A stretch of 62,587 nucleotides of DNA, taken from contig NZ_BPQM01000022.1 in the NCBI RefSeq assembly GCF_022179245.1, positions 1 to 62,587 on the forward strand, read 5' to 3'. Below the pieces are notes generated by a model. That model searched no databases, had not been told where the DNA came from, and saw only the letters and a list, made by a program, of their open reading frames with translations. Positions 1 through 8,331 of the stretch are shown in pieces (within the stretch, counting starts at the first letter, position 1; every line of letters begins with the position of its first letter). This stretch comes from Methylobacterium gregans (GTDB lineage: Bacteria; Pseudomonadota; Alphaproteobacteria; Rhizobiales; Beijerinckiaceae). The translations under genes were made by a program, and so were the position numbers.

Positions 1-86
1 CCGATCTTGGCAAAGATCGCCGTCAGCGCGGCAAATGCCGCCGAGAACAACGCCCAGAACTGCCAGGAGGCCAGCACGACTTTCAT
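1..86 (-). CDS. EamA/DMT-family transporter, N-terminus only
   Basis: Only the first 28 codons are present; the rest lies beyond the left edge. The reverse-strand reading starts MKVVLASWQFWALFSAAFAA and continues LTAIFAKIG, a hydrophobic first transmembrane helix typical of single-domain EamA transporters, whose N-termini often read (S)WQFWALLSA.FAALTAIFAKIG. An inner-membrane exporter of unknown substrate is likely. The ATG at 84-86 is the only start seen; a longer N-terminus cannot be excluded. Confidence 0.6.
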   Translation of the reverse strand, partial: MKVVLASWQFWALFSAAFAALTAIFAKI

Positions 87-391
87 GGGCATCTCCGAAA
101 GTCGGAACCGAAAGGGGTCGTGACGAGCAGCCGCCGAACCGAGCAACATGCAACGCTGTTCGACGGTCTTATGCGGATGCCGATGACCCACGGCGCCGTG
201 GCGCTGCCTCGCCCCGGCAAGATGGAGCGGGGCGAGGCTGCCGCCTCAGCATTCCGCCGGCGCCGGAAGGGAGGTCGCCCCGGCCTGCCCGCCCCTTCGG
301 CATCGGTGAAGCCCTCACGCATCTGGGGTTGACGTGGACCGGGAGCAGGAAGGAAACACGGGTCGCTCGCTTAAACCGGGCGGCGGGTCGG
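87..391. other. intergenic, no gene recognised
   Basis: This 305-bp gap separates the EamA start from the 3' end of the dGTPase gene. Overlapping open frames run through it on both strands, but their translations are Arg/Pro-rich and resemble no family I know. I see no RNA gene and no clear terminator. Confidence 0.5.
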
Positions 392-1738
392 TCAGAGGCG
401 GTCGAACACGGAACCCATCCTCGGGCTGAACAAGCGCTCGTAAGTGCGCATGAGGAAGGCGTCGGTCATGCCGGCCACGTGGTCGCAGATTACGCGCCGA
501 CCGTCAGGCGCCTTTTCGTACGCCTCGTAGGTCGACCGCGGCAGGAACGACTTCGGCTCCGAGGCGAGGGCCTCGAACACCGCGACGACCATACCCTGAC
601 CCTTGAATTCGAGGTGCTGGACCCCCGGGCTGCGAATGACGACCTCCCGGACCAGTTCCTTCAGCGCTTCCAGGAAGGTGTTCGCTCCGGCTTCGATGGC
701 AGCCCGATATCGAACGAGGGGCTCGTCGAACTCCTCCCTGGTCTCGATCACGCAGTTCGTGATCAGGTGATGGACCATCCGGCCGATGCACCTCTTCCGG
801 GTATCGCCGGCACCGAACAGCCGATCAAGGAATCCCTCATAGACGTTGTTGCCGAACTCCTCCGGGTATTTCTCCTTGAGACTGTTGAGGAAACTTGAGC
901 TCTTCTCCTCGGTCACGTGCGCCTCGAAATCCACCCGCGTTACCAGGCCAAGGGCGAGGGCATCCTCCAGGTCATGGATGCCGAAGCCGATGTCGTCGGC
1001 GACGTCCATAATGCTGCAATCGAACGACTTGTGGAGGGGCTTGCGGTGCTTGCCCTCCTGATCGCGGGCCTCGGTGAAGGCGTTGCGGTCCTTTTCGCTG
1101 AGTGGGGCGAGGATCCAGTCGACGACGTCTTGCTCGCAATCCAGGTAGCACTTGGGCGGCTTGGAGGCCTCGCGGTCGATGATCCGGATCGACTCCGGGC
1201 CGACGTGGAGGGCGGGGCGGATGTCCACGTTCATCGCGAGGCTGAAGGGCACGGGATACTTCAGAACCCCGAGCAGGGTGCGCCGCATCAGGTTCGCGCC
1301 GGCGACCTTGGAGAACTTTTCCAGCCTGGACAGGATGCGCAGGGTCTGGCCGTTGCCCTCGAAACCGCCGGCACCGCGCATGCAGAAATTCAGGGCAACC
1401 TCGCCGCCGTGGCCGAACGGGGGGTGGCCGAGGTCGTGGGTCATGCCCACGGCCTGGATCATGCTGAGGTCCGGGATGTATTGCCGGGCGGCATGGTCGG
1501 CATAAACCTTCTCGAACCGCCGCGCGATCCCGCCGGCAATCTGCGCGACCTCAAGCGAATGGGTGAGCCTCGTCCGGTAGAAGTCGCTGTCGCCGAGGTT
1601 CAGGATTTGCGTCTTGCCCTGCAAACGCCGGAACGACGCGGAGTGGATGACCCGGCTGTAATCGGTGGCGGCCCCATCGCGGGCGTCGTCGGCCTGGGCC
1701 TGCCATGGTTCGCGGCGGTCGTACCAATCCATATGCAA
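392..1738 (-). CDS. dgt: dGTPase-like HD-domain triphosphohydrolase
   Basis: Predicted deoxyguanosine triphosphate triphosphohydrolase (dNTP to deoxynucleoside plus tripolyphosphate), cytoplasmic. The N-terminus has the family block RRLQGKTQI (37-45). Metal ligands of the HD fold are visible as H60 in RLTHSLEVAQIA, the H101-D102 pair in THDLGHPPFGHGGE, and the downstream FEGNGQTLRIL block. At 448 aa the length is normal for the class with a C-terminal helical domain. A start at Met3 is equally possible. It stands alone, 256 bp from arsH, with no deoxynucleotide genes beside it. Some dGTPases of this group act as dNTP-depleting antiphage enzymes; whether this one does is inference from its accessory surroundings. 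Catalytic residues appear intact. Confidence 0.85.
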   Translation of the reverse strand: MHMDWYDRREPWQAQADDARDGAATDYSRVIHSASFRRLQGKTQILNLGDSDFYRTRLTHSLEVAQIAGGIARRFEKVYADHAARQYIPDLSMIQAVGMTHDLGHPPFGHGGEVALNFCMRGAGGFEGNGQTLRILSRLEKFSKVAGANLMRRTLLGVLKYPVPFSLAMNVDIRPALHVGPESIRIIDREASKPPKCYLDCEQDVVDWILAPLSEKDRNAFTEARDQEGKHRKPLHKSFDCSIMDVADDIGFGIHDLEDALALGLVTRVDFEAHVTEEKSSSFLNSLKEKYPEEFGNNVYEGFLDRLFGAGDTRKRCIGRMVHHLITNCVIETREEFDEPLVRYRAAIEAGANTFLEALKELVREVVIRSPGVQHLEFKGQGMVVAVFEALASEPKSFLPRSTYEAYEKAPDGRRVICDHVAGMTDAFLMRTYERLFSPRMGSVFDRL

Positions 1739-1994
1739 TTACTTTCGCGGCTAAACTCGATCCAGGCAGCCGGTACCTCTCGGCTGCGCTGAATACCAAC
1801 GGAAAGCGTCGATGCCGCCGCGGTTCCTTGCTCACGGCGCCTCCGTCCTCTTAGGAGCCTCGGCAGTTGGATGTGCGGGTCTTCCACCGTCGGTGTTTCG
1901 AGCCGCGGGACAAGGGCCGCTACGCCCGTAAGGGAGGCTGACAGCGCAATCCGCAGGCCGGGACCGAGGCTCGCTCCACGGGGGAACGGTCCGT

Positions 1995-2741
1995 CTACCG
2001 CTTCACGAACCCGATGTCGGCGGCGACGCCCTTGAGGCGCTCGGGCTCGCGCTCCTTACGCTCGGAGTAGCGGTCGACGAGGTAGTCGGCCCGTCCACGC
2101 ATCAGGAGAGTGAACTTCATCAGCTCCTCGCAGACGTCCACCACCCGGTCGTAGAGCGGCCCGGGCTTCATTCGGCCGGCGTCATCGAACTCCTTGTAGG
2201 CCATCGGCACCGACGACTGGTTCGGGATGGTGATCATCCGCATCCAGCGCCCCAGCACCCGCAGGCTGTTGACCGCATTGAAACTCTGCGATCCGCCCGA
2301 GACCTGCATCACCGCAAGCGTCCGCCCCTGCGTCGGGCGCACCGAGCCCTCGCTCAGCGGCAGCCAGTCGACCTGGGCCTTCATCACCCCGGTCATGTTG
2401 CCGTGCCGCTCCGGGCTGACCCAGACCTGCCCCTCCGACCAGATCGAGAGCTGCCGGAGTTCCTGCACCTTCGGATGTTCGACGGGCGCGTCGTCGGGCA
2501 GCGGTAGCCCGTCCGCGTGGAATATGCGGACCTCCCCGCCCATCGCCTCCAGCAGCCGTGCCGCCTCGTAGGCCAGGAACCGGCTGAAGGACCGATCCCG
2601 GAGCGACCCGTAGAGGACGAGGAATCGAGGCGCATGGTCGAGCGGCGTCGGCGGCGCCATCCGTTCCTCGGTCGGCACCTCGAAATGCGCCTCGGAGAGG
2701 TTCGGCACCCCGTCGGCGAACGGCTGCTGGGGCTTGTCCAA
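1995..2741 (-). CDS. arsH: ArsH, NADPH-dependent FMN reductase / organoarsenical oxidase
   Basis: ArsH is a flavoprotein that uses NADPH; in characterised members it oxidises trivalent organoarsenicals to the less toxic pentavalent form. The 248-aa product has the flavodoxin-like NADPH_dep_FMN_red fold: the FMN loop [14 protein letters not shown] near residues 42-55, then the ArsH-typical [20 protein letters not shown] and [24 protein letters not shown] blocks. The N-terminal leader ([14 protein letters not shown]) is also characteristic of ArsH. It is transcribed divergently from arsR across a 50-bp gap holding an ArsR-type operator, so arsenite-dependent derepression of both directions is likely. 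Confidence 0.92.
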   Translation of the reverse strand: MDKPQQPFADGVPNLSEAHFEVPTEERMAPPTPLDHAPRFLVLYGSLRDRSFSRFLAYEAARLLEAMGGEVRIFHADGLPLPDDAPVEHPKVQELRQLSIWSEGQVWVSPERHGNMTGVMKAQVDWLPLSEGSVRPTQGRTLAVMQVSGGSQSFNAVNSLRVLGRWMRMITIPNQSSVPMAYKEFDDAGRMKPGPLYDRVVDVCEELMKFTLLMRGRADYLVDRYSERKEREPERLKGVAADIGFVKR

Positions 2742-2762
2742 GGCGCTTAACTCCTCTATGTT

Positions 2763-2776
2763 TCAACGATAGTTGA
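2763..2776. promoter_or_regulatory. predicted ArsR operator
   Basis: The arsH-arsR divergent gap contains the perfect inverted repeat TCAAC-GATA-GTTGA, which fits the TCAA-N6-TTGA type of site reported for ArsR repressors. It lies 16 bp before the arsR start and 22 bp before the arsH start, so one bound dimer could block both promoters. Binding is inferred. Confidence 0.7.
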
Positions 2777-2791
2777 TATGTAGGTCATTCG

Positions 2792-3151
2792 ATGGACGAA
2801 CGGCAAGCCCTCGCCGCCTTCGCCGCCCTCGGCCAGGAGCATAGGCTCCGGGTCGTGCGCGCCCTGGTCACCGCCGGTCCGGGCGGCCTCGCCGCGGGCG
2901 TCCTCGCCGAGACGGTGAACGTCGCCGGCAACAACCTGTCCTTCCACCTGAAGGAGCTCTCGCACGCCGGGCTGATCACCTCCCGGCGCGAGGGCAAGTC
3001 GGTCATCTACAGCGCCGCCTACGCCGGCCTGTCCGACCTCGTCCAGTTCCTCATGCGTGACTGCTGCCAGGGCCACCCCGAGGTGTGCGCCCCGGCCGTC
3101 GCCGCGCTCGCCGCCTGCGACTGCACCACCGGGGACACCCTCCATGCCTGA
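2792..3151 (+). CDS. arsR: ArsR-family arsenite-responsive repressor
   Basis: A 119-aa winged-helix SmtB/ArsR repressor, first gene of the forward arsenic operon. The recognition region LAETVNVAGNNLSFHLKELSHAGLITSRREGKSV.Y (about 38-73) is intact. The common alpha3 CVCDL sensor is missing. Instead, cysteines cluster at the C-terminus (C91, C92, C99, C109, C111 in RDCCQGHPEVC...ACDC). This resembles the Acidithiobacillus-type ArsR, in which three C-terminal cysteines bind As(III). Release from the operator on arsenite binding is inferred from the family. The stop codon overlaps the next gene by 8 nt. Confidence 0.9.
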   Translation: MDERQALAAFAALGQEHRLRVVRALVTAGPGGLAAGVLAETVNVAGNNLSFHLKELSHAGLITSRREGKSVIYSAAYAGLSDLVQFLMRDCCQGHPEVCAPAVAALAACDCTTGDTLHA

Positions 3152-3671
3152 GCCAGTCTACAACGTCCTGTTCCTCTGCACCGGCAACTCGGCCCGCTCG
3201 ATCCTGGCCGAGGCCATGCTCAAAAAGGAGGGCGGCGGGCGCTTCCGCGCCTTCTCGGCCGGCAGCCGACCGAAGGGCGAGCCGCACTCGCTGGCGCTGC
3301 AGGTCCTGCGGGAAAGCGACTACCCGACGGAGGGCCTGCGCTCGAAGTCGTGGGACGAGTTCGCCGGTCCCGAAGTCCCCGTCATGGATTTCGTCTTCAC
3401 CGTCTGTGACAACGCCGCCGGCGAGACGTGCCCGTACTGGCCGGGCCAGCCGGTGACGGCCCACTGGGGCATCGAGGACCCCGCCGCGGCGGAGGGCTCG
3501 GAGATGGAGCGCAAGCGCGCCTTCGTCACCGCCCAGCGCTACCTCAAGAATCGGATCGCGGCCTTCGTCGCCCTGCCGCTCGGCAGCCTCGACCAGGTCG
3601 CCCTGTCGTCGAAGGTCCGCGAGATCGGCCAGATGGCCGGCGCGACCTCGGCCCGCCCGGAGGTCGCGTGA
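3144..3671 (+). CDS. arsC: arsenate reductase, low-molecular-weight phosphatase type
   Basis: Cytoplasmic reductase of arsenate to arsenite, 175 aa, with the LMW-PTP fold. The P-loop CTGNSARS (C12 to R18, the CX5R nucleophile loop) follows the first strand NVLFL. A further cysteine-bearing block, FVFTVCDNAAGETCPYWPG, matches the resolving region of the family. I chose the ATG at 3144, which overlaps arsR by 8 nt, because the family begins just before the P-loop; the open frame extends upstream inside arsR. It overlaps the second, unrelated arsenate reductase by one base. Thioredoxin versus mycothiol or glutaredoxin coupling cannot be told from sequence alone. Confidence 0.9.
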   Translation: MPEPVYNVLFLCTGNSARSILAEAMLKKEGGGRFRAFSAGSRPKGEPHSLALQVLRESDYPTEGLRSKSWDEFAGPEVPVMDFVFTVCDNAAGETCPYWPGQPVTAHWGIEDPAAAEGSEMERKRAFVTAQRYLKNRIAAFVALPLGSLDQVALSSKVREIGQMAGATSARPEVA

Positions 3672-4096
3672 TGGACGTCGTCATCTACCACAACCCCGCC
3701 TGCGGCACGTCCCGCAACACCCTGGCGATGATCCGCAACGCCGGCATCGAGCCGCACGTGGTCGAGTACCTGAAGACGCCACCGAACCGGGCGCTCCTCA
3801 AGCAGATGCTCGCCCGCGCGGGCCTCTCGGTCCGGGATGTCCTGCGCGAGAAGGGCACGCCCTACGCCGAGCTCGGCCTCGCCGACCCGGCGCTGACCGA
3901 CGAGCAACTCCTCGACGCGGTCGAGGCGCACCCCGTCCTGCTCAACCGTCCGTTGGTGGTGAGCCCGATGGGCGTGCGCCTGTGCCGGCCGTCGGAGGCG
4001 GTGCTCGACCTCCTGCCGGACCAGCAGGGGGAGTTCGTGAAGGAGGACGGCGAGCGCGTCGTCGACGAGCGCGGCCGCCGCGTCGCCACCGCTTGA
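3671..4096 (+). CDS. arsC: arsenate reductase, glutaredoxin-coupled (ArsC/Spx fold)
   Basis: A 141-aa thioredoxin-fold ArsC that reduces arsenate with glutathione and glutaredoxin in the E. coli plasmid type. The catalytic cysteine is C11 in YHNPACGTSRNTL. The arginine-bearing LLNRPLVVSPMGVRLCRP block (binding of the anion) is complete, as is the C-terminal segment. ATG at 3671 shares its first base with the preceding stop. This gene and the one before it do the same chemistry with unrelated folds, so the operon has two independent arsenate reductases. The arsenite made is exported by the next genes. Confidence 0.92.
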   Translation: MDVVIYHNPACGTSRNTLAMIRNAGIEPHVVEYLKTPPNRALLKQMLARAGLSVRDVLREKGTPYAELGLADPALTDEQLLDAVEAHPVLLNRPLVVSPMGVRLCRPSEAVLDLLPDQQGEFVKEDGERVVDERGRRVATA

Positions 4097-4103
4097 GGAC
4101 ACC

Positions 4104-5171
4104 ATGAGCACCTTCGAACGCTACCTGACCCTCTGGGTCGCCCTCTGCATCGTGGCCGGCATCGCGCTCGGCCACGTCATGCCGGGCTTCTTCCACGCCG
4201 TCGGCGCGGCCGAGGTCGCCAAGGTGAACCTGCCGGTCGCCGTCCTGATCTGGCTCATGGTCATCCCCATGCTGCTCAAGATCGACTTCGCCTCGCTGCG
4301 CCACGTCGGGCGGCACTGGCGCGGCATCGGCGTGACGCTGTTCATCAACTGGGCGGTGAAGCCCTTCTCGATGGCCGCGCTCGGCTGGCTGTTCATCGGC
4401 ACCCTGTTCCGGCCCTACCTGCCGGCCGACCAGGTCGACAGCTACATCGCCGGGCTCATCATCCTGGCGGCGGCCCCCTGCACCGCCATGGTGTTCGTCT
4501 GGTCGAACCTGACCCGAGGCGAGCCGTACTTCACCCTGAGCCAGGTGGCGCTCAACGACACCATCATGGTGGTGGCCTTCGCCCCCATCGTTGGCCTGCT
4601 TCTCGGGCTCTCGGCCATCACCGTGCCTTGGGGGACGCTGGTGTTGTCGGTGGCGCTCTACATCGTCATCCCGGTCGTCGTCGCGCAAGTGATCCGCCGT
4701 GGCCTCCTGGCCTCCGGCGGGCGGGCCGCCCTCGACCGGCTGCTCGCCAGGCTCGGGCCCACCTCGCTCGCCGCACTTCTGGCGACCCTGGTGCTGCTGT
4801 TCGGCTTCCAGGGCGAGCAGATCCTGGCCCAGCCCGCGGTCATCGGGCTGCTCGCGGTCCCCATCCTCATCCAGGTTTACCTGAACTCGGGGCTGGCCTA
4901 CCTCCTGAACCGGGTCGCCGGGGAGCAGCACTGCGTGGCCGGGCCCTCGGCACTGATTGGCGCCTCGAACTTCTTCGAGCTCGCGGTGGCGGCCGCGATC
5001 AGCCTGTTCGGCTTCAACTCGGGCGCGGCGCTGGCCACCGTGGTCGGCGTCCTCATCGAGGTCCCAGTCATGCTTTCCGTCGTATGGATCGTGAACCGCT
5101 CGCAGGGCTGGTACGAGCGTGGCGCGGCCGGCAAGGCAGCGGCGCTGAAGCCTGCCTCCCGTGAGGTCTGA
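4104..5171 (+). CDS. acr3: ACR3-family arsenite efflux permease
   Basis: Inner-membrane As(OH)3/H+ antiporter of the bile/arsenite/riboflavin transporter superfamily, 355 aa with about ten hydrophobic helices. Diagnostic ACR3 features are the conserved cysteine C126 in AAAPCTAMVFVWSNLTRG, the NWAVKPFSMAALGWLF block, and the ASNFFELAVAAAISLFG block near residue 290. The start lies 7 nt after arsC, and its end overlaps the MFS gene by 11 nt, so translation is coupled. It is the main arsenite exit route for the arsenite produced by the two reductases upstream. Confidence 0.93.
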   Translation: MSTFERYLTLWVALCIVAGIALGHVMPGFFHAVGAAEVAKVNLPVAVLIWLMVIPMLLKIDFASLRHVGRHWRGIGVTLFINWAVKPFSMAALGWLFIGTLFRPYLPADQVDSYIAGLIILAAAPCTAMVFVWSNLTRGEPYFTLSQVALNDTIMVVAFAPIVGLLLGLSAITVPWGTLVLSVALYIVIPVVVAQVIRRGLLASGGRAALDRLLARLGPTSLAALLATLVLLFGFQGEQILAQPAVIGLLAVPILIQVYLNSGLAYLLNRVAGEQHCVAGPSALIGASNFFELAVAAAISLFGFNSGAALATVVGVLIEVPVMLSVVWIVNRSQGWYERGAAGKAAALKPASREV

Positions 5172-6441
5172 GGTCCACAACCGCCTCGTCGTCATCTCGG
5201 CCCTGGGCGTGGTGGAGATCCTCGCCTGGGGCTCGTCCTTCTACTTGCCGGCGGTGCTGGCGGGGCCCATCGCCGCCGACACGGGTTGGCCGCTCGCATG
5301 GGTGGTCGGGGGGCTGTCCATCGGCCTGCTGGTGGCGGCAATCGCCTCGCCCCGGGTCGGAATCGCCATCCACCGGCACGGGGGTCGGCCGGTCCTTGTA
5401 TCGGCGGCCTTGCTGCTAGCGGGTGGCCACTTGGTGATCGGACTGGCACCGAACCTTCCGGTGTTCCTGTCCGGCTGGCTGGTCATTGGGCTCGGGATGG
5501 GCTGCGGCCTCTACGACCCGGCCTTCGCCACCCTCGGCCGGCTCTACGGCGACGAGGCGCGCCCGGCCATCACCACCCTGACCCTATGGGGTGGGTTCGC
5601 CAGCACCGTCTGCTGGCCGCTCTCGGCCCTTCTCGTCGAGCAGGTCGGCTGGCGCTCGACATGTCTTGCCTATGCCGGGCTGCACCTCTTCGTCACGCTT
5701 CCCCTGGTGCTCGGTCTGATCCCTGAGGCGCCTGCCTTGGCTAACGGCGGGGACGTAAAACACCTTGGCGAAGCGCCGCTCACCTCGCGGGAACGGCGCG
5801 CCTTCGCGCTGATGGCCGGCGTGTTGGTTTTCGGCGGCACCGTGATGACGTTGATCTCGGTCCACCTGATTACCTTGCTGCAGGCACGCGGCGTGGCCTT
5901 TGCCGCCGCCGTATCCTACGGCGCCCTGATCGGGCCGTCCCAGGTCGGAGCCCGCGTTATCGAGATGGCCAATAAGGGGCGGCACCACCCGCTCTGGACG
6001 CTAAACGTGGCCATGGCCCTCGTGGCGCTCGGGCTGGCAATCCTGGCAGTGGGCATTCCTGCGGTCGGCATCGCCTTGGTGCTCTACGGTGCCGGCAACG
6101 GGATCTACTCGATCGCGAGAGGCACGGTGCCGCTCGCCCTGTTCGGGTCGGAACGCTACCCGGTTCTGGCGGGGCGGCTCGCCCGGCCGAGCCTGATCGC
6201 CCAGGCTCTTGCTCCGTCGCTGGGGGCCACGGTCCTCACCTACGGCGGCCCCGATTTGGCCTATGCCCTTCTGGCGGTGCTCGCGCTCGCGAACGTCGGT
6301 TTGGCAGGCGCCTTGTGGGGCACACGACCGGAAGCGGTCGGCATCCCCGGCGAGGCCGAGGCGGGCTCGAAGAACAGGTGCTTCGCTTCAGCAGCCAAGC
6401 CGAAGGGCCGCCTTCGAAACGGCCCCCCTTCTTCGCTCTAG
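5161..6441 (+). CDS. MFS exporter of the arsenic operon
   Basis: A 426-aa major facilitator with twelve predicted helices, starting at a GTG that overlaps the acr3 stop. The helix 1 block ALGVVEILAWGSSFYLPAVL and the DTGWPLAWVVGGLSIGLL segment are typical of MFS_1 proteins often found in ars operons of alphaproteobacteria. The position suggests efflux of an arsenic species. It could be an ArsK-like exporter (ArsK exports As(III), Sb(III) and trivalent organoarsenicals). It is unlikely to be ArsJ, because no GAPDH partner gene is present. Residues after about 395 form a low-complexity tail, so the annotated end may carry a recent extension. Confidence 0.75.
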   Translation: MRSEVHNRLVVISALGVVEILAWGSSFYLPAVLAGPIAADTGWPLAWVVGGLSIGLLVAAIASPRVGIAIHRHGGRPVLVSAALLLAGGHLVIGLAPNLPVFLSGWLVIGLGMGCGLYDPAFATLGRLYGDEARPAITTLTLWGGFASTVCWPLSALLVEQVGWRSTCLAYAGLHLFVTLPLVLGLIPEAPALANGGDVKHLGEAPLTSRERRAFALMAGVLVFGGTVMTLISVHLITLLQARGVAFAAAVSYGALIGPSQVGARVIEMANKGRHHPLWTLNVAMALVALGLAILAVGIPAVGIALVLYGAGNGIYSIARGTVPLALFGSERYPVLAGRLARPSLIAQALAPSLGATVLTYGGPDLAYALLAVLALANVGLAGALWGTRPEAVGIPGEAEAGSKNRCFASAAKPKGRLRNGPPSSL

Positions 6442-7416
6442 GTTGCTTCAGTGCAGAATAATGGTGCTCGGCACCGGAATGCCGGGTTGACCAAATGAGG
6501 TGGCCGGTTCGGCACCACACTCCTGGCGGCAATGATCCGTCCACGTCGGCCTCTGGCGACCGCAAGTCCTCGCAAATCGCCCGATGTCATTGATCTTTGA
6601 ATAATTTTTGGCAGACATCTCGCAATTGGGCGAACGGTCTCCGCTGGCTCCCGAGCCTCCGCTTGGGAGCCAGCGGAGACCGGTCGCCCAAATGTCTGCT
6701 CTCTGCGATATCTATCTGTACATGCGCGTTTTTTTGATGTTGGGTGTTTATGTGTCCTCAGGATCCTGCAGTAGATAACTGGCCTCCTACGCCCGGGCCC
6801 GGAAACCGAAACGAAGAACGGCATCTCGGCAGTTTCGTGTGATGCATGGCTGCCGCCGCCTTGTCGCTAGATTGGTGTTCAAGTCTGCTAACCGCAGCAA
6901 TCGGAGCACCGCGGCCGAGCGCTTACCGAAACCAGCCAGTGCGCAGCATCCGTGTGATCCCGTGCGCCCTCATGGGCCATCGCCCCGCGGGCGCGACGCA
7001 CGTCCATGCACACGACGTGGAACACCGCGACTTCGGTCATCCGCCCGCACGGCCGGCCCGCCAGCGCCCGTCTCCTGTCCGCAGCCGATCAGCGACAGGC
7101 CGAGGCCACCCAGCGACGCCGCCGCGCACGCGCGATATTGGCTTCGCTGATGATGCCGTCGTCCTCGCCGACGACGCATGCGCAGGTCTCAAGCCAGCGA
7201 GGCGTCGATATGGGTATAGCAGCGCATGAGCCACGCCCGTACGGTCGGTCGCGAGCGGAACCCGGCAGACCGGCCGGCCATCTCGGCAGCTTGCCACGAT
7301 CCGCGGCTCGCGGGGGGGCTGGCGATGGCTCGACCACTCGATCCAAGTCGTGACCGTTCCGCCCGAAACCGCTGGCCCGCCCCGGGCGACGTGACCGGCA
7401 CGTCGGAGCCCTTCGA
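6442..7416. other. long region without a recognised gene
   Basis: This 975-bp stretch holds a large palindrome (separate entry) and an AT-richer patch with a T-run near 6727-6734. Several overlapping frames exist on both strands; all translate into Arg/Pro/Ala-rich text without a family resemblance or a convincing ribosome binding site. It looks like decayed or non-coding accessory DNA. Confidence 0.5.
6612..6698. repeat. large near-perfect inverted repeat
   Basis: The left arm (6612-6618 plus 6628-6652) and right arm (6665-6698) pair almost completely. The outer block CAGACAT is separated from the inner 25-bp block on the left by nine extra bases. The inner block has one mismatch (GGGCGAACGG against GGGCGACCGG). 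The loop is 12 nt (6653-6664). No T-run follows directly, so an ordinary terminator is doubtful. It could be a transposon-derived element, a structured RNA or a protein-binding cruciform, just after the arsenic operon. Confidence 0.75.
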
Positions 7417-7929
7417 TCAGCGTGGTCGATCCGGCGGAAGCGGAAACCGCTGCGGCGCCTCCCGCGACCGTCGCTGATGGTCCAGGAGATCCAGGGCCCA
7501 ATCCGGCCTCGGCGCGACGGACGCCTCATACAATTCACGGTATGCTTCAGGTGTCAGCCAAGTGCCGACGGGATGACGTCCGGTCAGGCGCAGGAAGGCG
7601 CTCAGCGATAGGCAAACCGGCGGCGGCAGGCCGACGACGGTCTGGAGAGCGCAGCTGGAACTCTTGCTGCGCTGTCCCACGATACGCGTGTTGAGGAGGC
7701 CCATGGCCCCGGCCCGGGCATCCGGGCCGACGAGTTCCTCGTCGAGCGGCGTGGGCGTGCCGGGCGTCTCAAGCGCCGAAAGCAACTCGCTCCAGGACTG
7801 CCACCCCCACGCCAGCGCGACGACCTGTCGAGCGGTCGCCTCGGCGATAGGCTGCCGGACATTGGCGAGTTGCGCGCGCAGGGCGTGCACCTTGCGGTTT
7901 GCGAAGAAGATCGAGGACGGGCGGAACAT
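7417..7929 (-). CDS. hypothetical protein
   Basis: A 170-aa open frame I do not recognise. The N-terminal half (SIFFANRKVHALRAQLANVR, then QPIAEATARQVVALAWGWQSWSELLSALE) looks like a real helical protein, with a W.SW.EL motif seen in several small proteins of mobile DNA. The C-terminal half has LTPEAYRELYEA. No signal peptide or membrane helix is visible. The start ATG lacks a strong ribosome binding site. The coding status is moderate. Confidence 0.45.
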   Translation of the reverse strand: MFRPSSIFFANRKVHALRAQLANVRQPIAEATARQVVALAWGWQSWSELLSALETPGTPTPLDEELVGPDARAGAMGLLNTRIVGQRSKSSSCALQTVVGLPPPVCLSLSAFLRLTGRHPVGTWLTPEAYRELYEASVAPRPDWALDLLDHQRRSREAPQRFPLPPDRPR

Positions 7930-8331
7930 CGCGGACCATGGGACTGCGTACGGTGAGCCAATGGATTCAGCTCGCTACGGAGCGGTCAAGGCAACGCCGC
8001 GTCGGAAGCTTCGTCGGGTCGCCCCGGCCAGGACGAGGTCCGGCTGGAAAGGCGCCTTGCCCCTTCAACGCCGCCGCCCAGGCGGCGACTTGGTCCGCGA
8101 CCTGGGCGACGGTTCCGTCGCCGAGCGCGGAAGCGGTCGGGTATGTTGTCGCCTGCTCCTCGGCGGCGGCCGACCCACGTCCACCAGGATCTCTGCAATT
8201 CGCTGTGGCCATCCCTCCGCCGTGACGCGAAACTCCCTGTGGATAAATCGCGTCGCCTCGAACCCCGCTTAGATATCCATGTGGACGTGTAACCGTCGGA
8301 GGTTAGTGTGGCGCAACGGAGGTACGGCACC
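7930..8331. other. intergenic, no gene recognised
   Basis: A 402-bp gap between divergent hypothetical genes. Open frames here translate to Arg-rich text. A canonical GGAGG lies at its right end, just before the next gene. No RNA gene or repeat is seen. Confidence 0.45.

Noticed and set aside
5161..6441. ArsJ organoarsenical exporter
   Set aside because: ArsJ normally pairs with a GAPDH gene making 1-arseno-3-phosphoglycerate; no such gene is in the locus.
6839..7501. Small protein genes in the gap after the palindrome
   Set aside because: Frames are Arg/Pro-rich, overlap each other on both strands and lack ribosome binding sites.
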